Assembly (NCBI RefSeq): GCF_029892095.1
Contig: NZ_JARZAE010000004.1
Location: 6,510,001 to 6,574,000 of the forward strand
DNA: 64,000 nucleotides
DNA from: Kitasatospora sp. MAP12-44
GTDB taxonomy: Bacteria > Actinomycetota > Actinomycetes > Streptomycetales > Streptomycetaceae
Direction of reading: 5' to 3'
Shown: piece by piece, positions 53,399-61,212 of the stretch
How positions within the stretch are numbered: the stretch's first letter is position 1
Layout: each line of letters begins with the position of its first letter
The notes under the pieces: generated by a model
What the model was told of the DNA's origin: nothing
The model's database searches: none
What the model saw: only the letters and a program-made list of their open reading frames with translations
Position numbers and translations under genes: made by a program

Positions 53399-56300
53399 TT
53401 GACCCGCCCTCTGCTTCTGCCCAGTACCTTCGTGCAGCAGGCGTCGCCGGCGCCGGGCGCGGTGGCCGTGGTTGATCAGGACCACGAGTTCACCTACCAG
53501 CACCTGGCCATCGAGGCCGCGCTGCTGGCAGACCGGCTGCGCGCCGCCGGTGTCGGACCGGGCTGCCTGGTCGGCGTCCTGCTGCCGGCCGGCGTCGAGC
53601 TGCCGACCGCGCTGCTGGCCGTCTGGCAGGCGGGCGCCGGCTACCTGCTGCTGGACCCCGCGCAGCCGGTCGACAGGGCCGCCGGGCTCCACCTGGTGCT
53701 CACCACCGGCGAGTTGGCCGCGCCGGCCGGCGCCACCCGCACGCTCTGCCTGGACGCGCCCGCCGAGGCTGCGCTCGCCGAAGACGCGGCGGTGAGCACC
53801 GAGCCGATCGAGCACGCCGAAGCCGTCGCCGCCCTCTGCCGCACCGCCGACGGCACGCTGCTGACGGTGGACCACGCCGACGCCGCCCGCGACGCGCTGG
53901 GCCGCGCCGAGCGCTACGGCCTCTCGCCGCGCGACCGGGTGCTCTGCACCGCTACCCCCGGCCGCCTCGCCTGGGAGGTCTTCGCCACCCTGGCCCGCGG
54001 CGGGACGCTGGTGATGGCCGGCACCGACCCGCTCGCCGCCGTCCGCGCGCACCGGGTCACCGTGCTGCCGCTGGACGCCGAGCTCGCCGAGCAGGACCCG
54101 CAGGAGTTCGCGGGGGTCCGCCTGGTGGCCGCCGCCGACCACCTGGCGCAGCAGCAGCTGATCCGCTGGGCCGAGGGCAGCCGTGCCGAACTGTGGCAGT
54201 CCTTCGGCCCGCAGCTCTGCGGCGTGGAGGTCGCCGCCGGCCGCTTCGACCCCGCCCAGCCGCAGGGCCCGTCCCCCGTCGGCCGGCCCGAGCTGTGGGT
54301 GCTGGACGAGTACGGCGACCCGGTGCCGCCCGGCGTCCCCGGCGAGCTGCACCTCGGCGGCCTCGGCACCGGCTGCGCCGTCCCCGGCCGGCCCGACGCG
54401 ACGGCCGACCTGCTGCTGCCCGACCCGGACGGCGAGGACGGCGCCCGCCTGCTGCGCACCGGCCGCCTGGTCCGGCTGCGCCATGACGGCACGCTGGAGC
54501 AGCTCGGCCTCACCGACCCCTCGGCCCAGGCCCAGGCCGCCGCCCCCTCGGCCTTCGAGCGCCCCGCCTACGTCGCCCCGCGCACGCCCGAGGAGGCGAT
54601 GGTCGCCGCGGTCTGGTCGGAGCTGCTGGCCCAGGACGGCATCGGCGCGGACGACAACTTCTTCCAACTTGGCGGCCACTCGCTGCTGTTGACCAAGCTC
54701 ACCGAGCGCCTGCGGGCCGCCACCGGCCGCGAGCTGCAGCTCACCGACGTCTACGGCGCGCTCACCGTCGCCGACCAGGCCCGGCTGGTCGCGGACCCCG
54801 CCGCCGGACTGCCCCCGGTGCTCCCCGTCCCGCGCGACGAGCCGCTGCCGCTCTCCTTCGGCCAGCGCCGGCTGTGGCTGCTGGACTCCGTCAAGGCGAG
54901 CCCGGAGTGGGTGATCCCGCTCTTCCTGCGGCTGCCGAGCACCGTCGACACCGCCACCGCGCGCCGCTCGCTGGACCGCCTGGTCGAGCGCCACGAGTCG
55001 CTGCGCACCCGCTACCTGACGGTGGACGGTGAGCCGCGCCAGCTGGTCGGCGCCGCCGCGCCCGTCGAGTGGCGGGAGTTGGACGCCGCCGCGACCGAGC
55101 GCGAGGCCGTCTTCCGGGCCCAGTTCGAGGACGGCTTCGCCTTGGCCGCCGGCCGCCTGCTGCGCGCCCTGCTGGTCACCGAGCAGGACGGCGAGCGCTG
55201 GCTGCTGGTCACCATCCACCACATCGCCTGCGACGGCTGGTCGGCGACGCTGCTGGAGCAGGAGTTCCAGCAGCTCTGCGCCGGTGGCCCCGAACTGCCC
55301 GCGCTCCCGGTCCAGTACGCCGACTACGCCGCCTGGCAGCGCGAGGCCCGCACCCCGCAGCAGCTCGCCGCCGACCTGGACTTCTGGCGCGCGACGCTGA
55401 ACGGGACGGCCTCGCTGGAGCTGCCGACCGACTACGCCCGCCCCGCCGAGCGCGACCCGCGCGGCGACCTGGTGCCGTTCACCTTCTCGCCCGAGCTGGC
55501 CGAGGCGGTCACGGCGCTCGGCCGGCAGCGCGGTGCGACCCCGTTCATGATCCTGCTGACCTCCTTCGCGACCCTGCTGGCCCGGCACACCGGGCAGTGG
55601 GACGTGCCGGTCGGCGTCCCGGTGGCCGGTCGCGGCCGGCCCGAGCTGGAGCGGGTGGTCGGCTTCTTCCTCAACTCGCTGGTGCTGCGCTGCCGCCTGG
55701 ACCCCGCGCTCGGCTTCACCGACGCACTGGACCTGGTCCGCGACACCGCGCTGGACGGATTCGCCCACCAGGACGTCCCGTTCGAGCGCCTGGTGGAGGA
55801 GCTGCGCCCCGAGCGCGACCCCTCGCGCACCCCGCTCTACCAGGTGGCGCTCAACTTCACCGACGGCCCGGTCAACGGCGGCATGCCCGACACCGAGCAC
55901 GGCGAGAAGTTCCTCTACGCCCGCCAGGCCGCCAAGACCGACCTGACGCTGTATGTGCGCACCGAGGCCGACGGCAGCTGGACCGGCGCCCTGGAGTACG
56001 CGACCGCGCTGTTCGCGCGCGCCACCGTCGAGCGCCTGGGCGCCGGGCTGCTCCAGCTCGTCGAGTCGGTGACGGCCGAGCCGCAGGGCGCGCTCGGCGC
56101 CGCCGAGATCCTCCCGGCCGCTGACCGCAGCGAGGTACTGACCCGCTGGAACGACACCGCCGAGCCCTGGGAGCGCACCCCGGTCATCGACCTGATCGAG
56201 CGCCAGGCGGCCGCGACCCCGCAGGCCACCGCGCTGGTCAGCGGCGAGACGCGGATCGACTACCGGGAGCTGGACGAGCGCGCCAACCGGATCGCCCACC

Positions 56301-57982
56301 AGCTGCGCGCCCTCGGCGCCGGCCCCGACACCCCGGTCGGCGTCCTGCTGCAGCGCGGCCCCGAGCTGCTGCCGGCCCTGCTCGGCGTCTGGAAGGCGGG
56401 CAGCGCCTACATCCCGATCGACCCGGCCAACCCGGCCGAGCGGATCGAGCACATCGTCCGGGACAGCGGCGCCGCCGTGCTGGTCACCGAGTCGGCGCTG
56501 GCCCCGCTGGCAGCCGCCCACCAGGGAGCGCGGCTGCTGCTGGACGCCGACCGCGCGGCGGTGGACGCCCAGCCGTCCACCGCGCCGGCCCGGGTGCTGA
56601 GCCCCGAGCACCTGGCGTACGTGATCTACACCTCCGGCTCGACCGGCCGCCCCAAGGGCGTCATGGTCACCCACGCGGGGCTCTCCAACCACCTCCAGTG
56701 GGCGGCCCGCGAGCTGGTCACCACCCCCGGCGGCGCCCCGCTGTTCTCCTCGATCGCCTTCGACCTGCCGGCCACCAACCTCTACGCGCCGCTGATGACC
56801 GGCCAGCCGGTCCACCTGCTGCCCGCCGACCTCGACCTCGGCTCGCTGGGGCGCACGCTGGCCGCCGCCGGCCCGTTCAGCTTCATCAAGCTGGCCGCCG
56901 GGCACCTGGAGCTGCTGGCCTACCAGCTGTCCGACGAGCAGATCAACGGCCTCGCCCAGTGGGTGGTGGTGGCCGGTGAGGCGCTCACGCCCAAGGTCGC
57001 CAACCGCTGGCAGCAGGCGCTGGGCGGCGGCCGACTGATCAACGAGTACGGCCCGACCGAGAACTCGATCGGCTCGACCATCCACCCCGTCACCCACCCC
57101 TACACCACCACCGTGCCGCTGGGCCTGCCGCTGCCCAACACCACCGGCTTCATCCTGGACGCGGCCGGCCGGCCGGTGCCGCTGGGCGTGACCGGCGAGC
57201 TCTGCCTCGCCGGTGACGGCCTGGCCCGCGGCTACCTGGGCCGCCCCGAGCTGACCGCCGAGAAGTTCGTCCCGCACCCCTACGGCCCGCCCGGCAGCCG
57301 GCTCTACCGCACCGGCGACCTGGCCCGGCGGCTGCCGGACGGCGCCATCGCCTTCCTCGGCCGGATGGACGACCAGGTGAAGCTGCGCGGCTACCGGATC
57401 GAACTGGGCGAGATCGAGACGCAGTTGCTGGCCCACCCGCAGGTGCGGGCGGTCGCGGTGGTGGTCCGCGAGAACCAGGCCGGCGAGCGCGCGCTGGCCG
57501 CCTACCTGGTCCCGGTGGACGGCGCCGAGCTCGACCCGGCGCAGCTGCGCACCCGGCTGGCCGGCGCGCTGCCCGAGTACATGGTGCCCAGCACCTTCAC
57601 CGTCCTGGACGCGCTGCCGCTGACCCCCAATGGCAAGCTCGACCACCGCGCGCTGCCCGAGGCGCAGTCCGGCGCCGACCGGTACGAGGCGCCCGCCACC
57701 CCGACCGAGGAGCGGATCGCCGAGATCTGGTGCGAGGTGCTCGGCCAGGAGCGGGTGAGCGTGCTGGACGGCTTCTTCGAGCTCGGCGGCCACTCGATCC
57801 TGGCGATCCGGATGGTGGCGCAGTTGCAGGAGATCTTCGACCTCGACATCCCGATCCGTACGGTCTTCGAGTTCACCACGGTCCGCGAACTCGCGGGCGC
57901 CGTCGAGGACTTGATCCGCGCCGAGATCGACGACCTCTCCGCGACCGAGCTGGACGCGCTGACTCAGGAGTACTCGGCATGA
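53399..57982 (+). CDS. NRPS, domains (A)-T-C-A-T; first A domain degenerate
   Basis: 1527 residues from TTG at 53399, chosen for GCGAGGAG 7 bases upstream; another TTG 21 codons earlier lacks a good site. Residues ~1-385 are an A domain that lost the TSGSTG loop, the A8 hinge and the catalytic A10 Lys. T1 follows (LGGHS, Ser428). Then C (HHIACDG at 607-613), A2 (TSGSTG near 1078, FDLPATNLY, INEYGPTENSIG) and T2 (Ser1466). The A2 code, by eye against GrsA, is D-L-T-K-V-A-E-I-G-K, close to Asp/Asn codes. The stop overlaps the next ATG. Confidence 0.93.
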   Translation: MTRPLLLPSTFVQQASPAPGAVAVVDQDHEFTYQHLAIEAALLADRLRAAGVGPGCLVGVLLPAGVELPTALLAVWQAGAGYLLLDPAQPVDRAAGLHLVLTTGELAAPAGATRTLCLDAPAEAALAEDAAVSTEPIEHAEAVAALCRTADGTLLTVDHADAARDALGRAERYGLSPRDRVLCTATPGRLAWEVFATLARGGTLVMAGTDPLAAVRAHRVTVLPLDAELAEQDPQEFAGVRLVAAADHLAQQQLIRWAEGSRAELWQSFGPQLCGVEVAAGRFDPAQPQGPSPVGRPELWVLDEYGDPVPPGVPGELHLGGLGTGCAVPGRPDATADLLLPDPDGEDGARLLRTGRLVRLRHDGTLEQLGLTDPSAQAQAAAPSAFERPAYVAPRTPEEAMVAAVWSELLAQDGIGADDNFFQLGGHSLLLTKLTERLRAATGRELQLTDVYGALTVADQARLVADPAAGLPPVLPVPRDEPLPLSFGQRRLWLLDSVKASPEWVIPLFLRLPSTVDTATARRSLDRLVERHESLRTRYLTVDGEPRQLVGAAAPVEWRELDAAATEREAVFRAQFEDGFALAAGRLLRALLVTEQDGERWLLVTIHHIACDGWSATLLEQEFQQLCAGGPELPALPVQYADYAAWQREARTPQQLAADLDFWRATLNGTASLELPTDYARPAERDPRGDLVPFTFSPELAEAVTALGRQRGATPFMILLTSFATLLARHTGQWDVPVGVPVAGRGRPELERVVGFFLNSLVLRCRLDPALGFTDALDLVRDTALDGFAHQDVPFERLVEELRPERDPSRTPLYQVALNFTDGPVNGGMPDTEHGEKFLYARQAAKTDLTLYVRTEADGSWTGALEYATALFARATVERLGAGLLQLVESVTAEPQGALGAAEILPAADRSEVLTRWNDTAEPWERTPVIDLIERQAAATPQATALVSGETRIDYRELDERANRIAHQLRALGAGPDTPVGVLLQRGPELLPALLGVWKAGSAYIPIDPANPAERIEHIVRDSGAAVLVTESALAPLAAAHQGARLLLDADRAAVDAQPSTAPARVLSPEHLAYVIYTSGSTGRPKGVMVTHAGLSNHLQWAARELVTTPGGAPLFSSIAFDLPATNLYAPLMTGQPVHLLPADLDLGSLGRTLAAAGPFSFIKLAAGHLELLAYQLSDEQINGLAQWVVVAGEALTPKVANRWQQALGGGRLINEYGPTENSIGSTIHPVTHPYTTTVPLGLPLPNTTGFILDAAGRPVPLGVTGELCLAGDGLARGYLGRPELTAEKFVPHPYGPPGSRLYRTGDLARRLPDGAIAFLGRMDDQVKLRGYRIELGEIETQLLAHPQVRAVAVVVRENQAGERALAAYLVPVDGAELDPAQLRTRLAGALPEYMVPSTFTVLDALPLTPNGKLDHRALPEAQSGADRYEAPATPTEERIAEIWCEVLGQERVSVLDGFFELGGHSILAIRMVAQLQEIFDLDIPIRTVFEFTTVRELAGAVEDLIRAEIDDLSATELDALTQEYSA

Positions 57983-60900
57983 GCCTGCCCACCATCGACG
58001 CCCGCGTCGCCCCCTTCGCGCTGATCCGCGACGAGGACCGCCTGCGGCTCCCGGACGGCCTGGTCGACGCCTACCCGCTCTCCATGGTCCAGGCGGGCAT
58101 GCTGGTCGAGACGCTGGCCGCCACCGTCGACAGCCCGGTCTACCACAGCCTGCGCGCCTTCCAGGTCCGCGAGGACCGCCCGTTCGACGCCGAGGCGTTC
58201 ACCGGCGCCGTCCGCGAACTGGCCCGGCGCCACGTCGCGTTGCGCACCACGATGCATCTGACCGGCTACTCGCGTCCGCTGCAGTTCGTGCATGCCGACG
58301 CCCTCGGGGTGACCGCGCAGATCCCGACCCGGATCCACGACCTGCGCGGGGTCGGCGACGACCACCGCGAGTGGGCGCTGTGGGAGTTCACCGCCGACCA
58401 GCGGGCCACCGGCTTCGACCCGCAGACCGGGCCGCTGCTGCGGATCAACGCCCACCTGGAGTCCGACGAGGCGTGGCGGCTGACCTTCACCCACCACAGC
58501 GCGCTGCTCGGCAGCCAGGGCCCCGACATGCTCTCCGAGGAGCTGCTGGAGCTGTACGGCTGCCTGCGCGACGGCGTCGAGCTGCCCGAGCACCAGCTGC
58601 CGCCGGTCGGCTTCGCCGACTTCATCGCCGCCGAACTGGCCTCCCTGGAAAGCCCGGAGGACCGCGCGTACTGGAAGAGCATCACCGACACGCACGCCCC
58701 GCTCACCCTCCCCGAGGCCTGGGGCAGCCGCCGCGGCCCGGTCGAGCGCTACCGCCTGCATGTGCGCTTCGACGACCTGGTGGACGGGCTGCACGCGCTG
58801 GCCGCCCGGGCCGGCGCCTCGCCGCGCAGCGTGCTGCTCTCCGCGCACCTCAAGGTGATGAGCGCGCTGACCCGCGAGGAGGTCTTCCACACCGGCCTGG
58901 TCACCGACACCTCGCTCACCGTCCCGGGCGCCGAGCTGCTGCTGGGGATGCAGCTGAACACCCTGCCGTTCCCGCACAGCGGCAACCCGGCCAGCTGGGC
59001 CCGGCTGGTCGAGCAGACCCGCGCCCGGGAGAGCGCGATCTGGGGCCACCGGCGCTTCCCGCTGCCGGCCATCCAGCGCGCGGCCGGTACGGACCGGCTG
59101 ATCACCGTCCTCTTCGACTGCCTGGACCCGCAACCGTCCAGCGCGATCGGCGAGTTCGAGTCGGCGCCGAACGAGTTCGCGCTGAGCGTGACGGTCGTCG
59201 GCGACCGCCTCCAGCTGGCCTCCAGCACCGACGTGATCGGCCGCGACTACGCCGACCGGCTGGCCGGGATGTACCGCCAGGTGCTGGAGTCGATGGCCGC
59301 CGACCCCGACGGCGACGCCACCGCCTCGCCGCTGCCGGCCCGCGAGACCGCGGAGCTGATCACGGCCTGGAACCCCGCCGTCGGCACGCCGCCCGCGCGC
59401 TGCGTGCACCACGCCTTCGAGGACCGGGCCGCCCAGACGCCGGACGCGATCGCGCTGGACTGCGCGGGCGTCGAGCTGACCTACCGCGAGCTGAACAAGC
59501 GGGCCAACCGGATCGCCCACCACCTGCGCGCGCTCGGCGCGGGACCGGACACCCTGGTCGCCGTCAGCCTGGAGCGGGGCATCGAGCTGATCCCCGCGCT
59601 GCTCGGCGTGCTCAAGGCGGGCGCCGCCTACCTGCCGCTCGACCCGGCCAACCCCGCCGAGCGCCTCGGCTACATCCTGGAGGACGCCGGCGCCCCGCTG
59701 CTGGTCACCAGCTCCACCGGGACCGCGGGCATCCCGGCCGGCTACCCGGGCACCCGGATCCTGCTGGACGCCGACGCCGACGCCGCGGCGATCGCCGCCC
59801 GCCCTGCCGGCAACCCGGACGTCGCGGTGACCCCGGACAGCCTGGTGTACGCCATCTACACCTCCGGCTCGACCGGCCGGCCCAAGGGCGTCATGCTCCC
59901 GCACGGCGCGCTGGCCAACCTGATCGGCTCCTTCGCCGAGCTGGCCGGGCCCGGCACCCGCTGGCTCGCCGCCACCTCGGTCTCCTTCGACATCTCCAAC
60001 CTGGAGATCCACCTGCCGCTGACCACGGGTGGGCGGATCGTGCTCGCCTCCCGCGCGCAGGCCGCCGACCCGGGCGCGCTGCGCACCCTGATCACCGACC
60101 GGGGCGTCACCCACGTCCAGGCCACCCCCTCGGGCTGGCGGGTGCTGCTCGCGGCCGGCTTCGAGGGCCCGGACACCGTCGCCCTGGTCGGCGGCGAGGA
60201 ACTGCCGCTGCAGCTCGCGGCGGAGCTCCGCGCGCGGGTCGGCCGCCTGGTCAACGTCTACGGACCCACCGAGGCCACCGTCTGGGCCTCCGGCTGGGAG
60301 GTCCCGACCGACCCCGAGTCCGTGCTGCTCGGCGCGCCGCTGCTCAACTACGTGCTGCACGTGCTGGACCGCACCGGCCGTCCCGCCGCCCCCGGCGTCC
60401 CCGGGGAGCTGTACATCGGCGGCCTCAGCCTGGCCCGCGGCTACGTCGGACGGCCCGAGCTCACCGCCGAGCGGTTCGTCCCGGACCCGTTCGGCCCGGC
60501 CGGCGCCCGGCTCTACGCCACCGGCGACCTGGCCCGCCGACTGCTGGACGGCTCGCTGGAGTTCCTGGGCCGAATCGACACCCAGGTCAAGATCCGGGGC
60601 TACCGGATCGAACTCGGCGAGATCGAGTCGGCCCTCACCAGCCACCCGCGGATCCGCGAGGCGATCGTCACGCTGCGGGAGAACGGCCTGCTGGTCGCGC
60701 ATGTGGTGGCCAGTGGCCGAGTCGACGCCACGCGCTACCGCCGCTACCTCAGCCAGCTGCTGCCGACGTACATGATCCCGAGCAGCTTTGTGGCGATCGA
60801 CCGGATCCCGCTCAGCATCAGCGGCAAGGCCGACCGCCGCGCCCTGCCCTGGCCCGAGCACGCCCTCGCAGCCCCCCGCCCACCAGTGACCGTGCTGCAC

Positions 60901-61212
60901 GAACTGCTGGCGGCCTGCTGGAAGGACGTCCTCGGCACCGAGCCGGCCGGCATCGACGAGGACTTCCGCCAGAGCGGCGGCAACTCCATCCGAGCCGCCC
61001 GCCTGGCCGACCGCCTGCGCGAGGAGCTCGGACACGACATCGGCCTGCGCACCGTGCTGGACCACCCGACGGTCAGCCGGCTCGCCGACGCCATCGAGGC
61101 GATGACCTCGCCCACCACGCTCGAGGCGATGACCTCGCCCACCACGCTCGAGGCGATGACCTCGCCCACCTCTGCTTTCACCACCGACACGGTCAAGGAG
61201 CCCCAGGCATGA
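57979..61212 (+). CDS. NRPS module C-A-T with altered condensation motif
   Basis: 1077 residues. C domain (~20-440) begins YPLSMVQAGMLVETLAA; its core reads HHSALLG (His172-173), lacking the Asp of HHxxxDG. The A domain (~460-960) has YTSGSTGRPKGVM, SFDISNLEIH, VQATPSGW, VNVYGPTEATVW, QVKIRGYRIELGEIE; its code D-I-L-Q-V-G-V-V-W-K is nearest to the glycine code. T domain has GGNS (Ser1003) instead of GGHS. The C-terminal tail holds three tandem EAMTSPTTL units. It overlaps the previous and next genes by 4 bases each. Confidence 0.93.
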   Translation: MSLPTIDARVAPFALIRDEDRLRLPDGLVDAYPLSMVQAGMLVETLAATVDSPVYHSLRAFQVREDRPFDAEAFTGAVRELARRHVALRTTMHLTGYSRPLQFVHADALGVTAQIPTRIHDLRGVGDDHREWALWEFTADQRATGFDPQTGPLLRINAHLESDEAWRLTFTHHSALLGSQGPDMLSEELLELYGCLRDGVELPEHQLPPVGFADFIAAELASLESPEDRAYWKSITDTHAPLTLPEAWGSRRGPVERYRLHVRFDDLVDGLHALAARAGASPRSVLLSAHLKVMSALTREEVFHTGLVTDTSLTVPGAELLLGMQLNTLPFPHSGNPASWARLVEQTRARESAIWGHRRFPLPAIQRAAGTDRLITVLFDCLDPQPSSAIGEFESAPNEFALSVTVVGDRLQLASSTDVIGRDYADRLAGMYRQVLESMAADPDGDATASPLPARETAELITAWNPAVGTPPARCVHHAFEDRAAQTPDAIALDCAGVELTYRELNKRANRIAHHLRALGAGPDTLVAVSLERGIELIPALLGVLKAGAAYLPLDPANPAERLGYILEDAGAPLLVTSSTGTAGIPAGYPGTRILLDADADAAAIAARPAGNPDVAVTPDSLVYAIYTSGSTGRPKGVMLPHGALANLIGSFAELAGPGTRWLAATSVSFDISNLEIHLPLTTGGRIVLASRAQAADPGALRTLITDRGVTHVQATPSGWRVLLAAGFEGPDTVALVGGEELPLQLAAELRARVGRLVNVYGPTEATVWASGWEVPTDPESVLLGAPLLNYVLHVLDRTGRPAAPGVPGELYIGGLSLARGYVGRPELTAERFVPDPFGPAGARLYATGDLARRLLDGSLEFLGRIDTQVKIRGYRIELGEIESALTSHPRIREAIVTLRENGLLVAHVVASGRVDATRYRRYLSQLLPTYMIPSSFVAIDRIPLSISGKADRRALPWPEHALAAPRPPVTVLHELLAACWKDVLGTEPAGIDEDFRQSGGNSIRAARLADRLREELGHDIGLRTVLDHPTVSRLADAIEAMTSPTTLEAMTSPTTLEAMTSPTSAFTTDTVKEPQA
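61096..61170 (+). repeat. 27-base in-frame tandem repeat at the end of the second NRPS gene
   Basis: Two exact 27-base copies (61096-61122, 61123-61149) and a third partial copy (to about 61170) encode EAMTSPTTL units. They lie after the T domain, where NRPS docking tails normally are, so copy number could affect docking to the next protein. Confidence 0.8.

Noticed and set aside
53288..57793. 1501-codon open frame on the minus strand opposite the first NRPS gene
   Set aside because: Its codons have no protein-like pattern (Gly/Arg/Gln/Val-rich, no domain) and it mirrors a clear NRPS gene; high GC leaves antisense frames open.
57964..61065. 1033-codon minus-strand frame opposite the second NRPS gene
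   Set aside because: Same antisense shadow effect; the plus strand has complete C, A and T domains.
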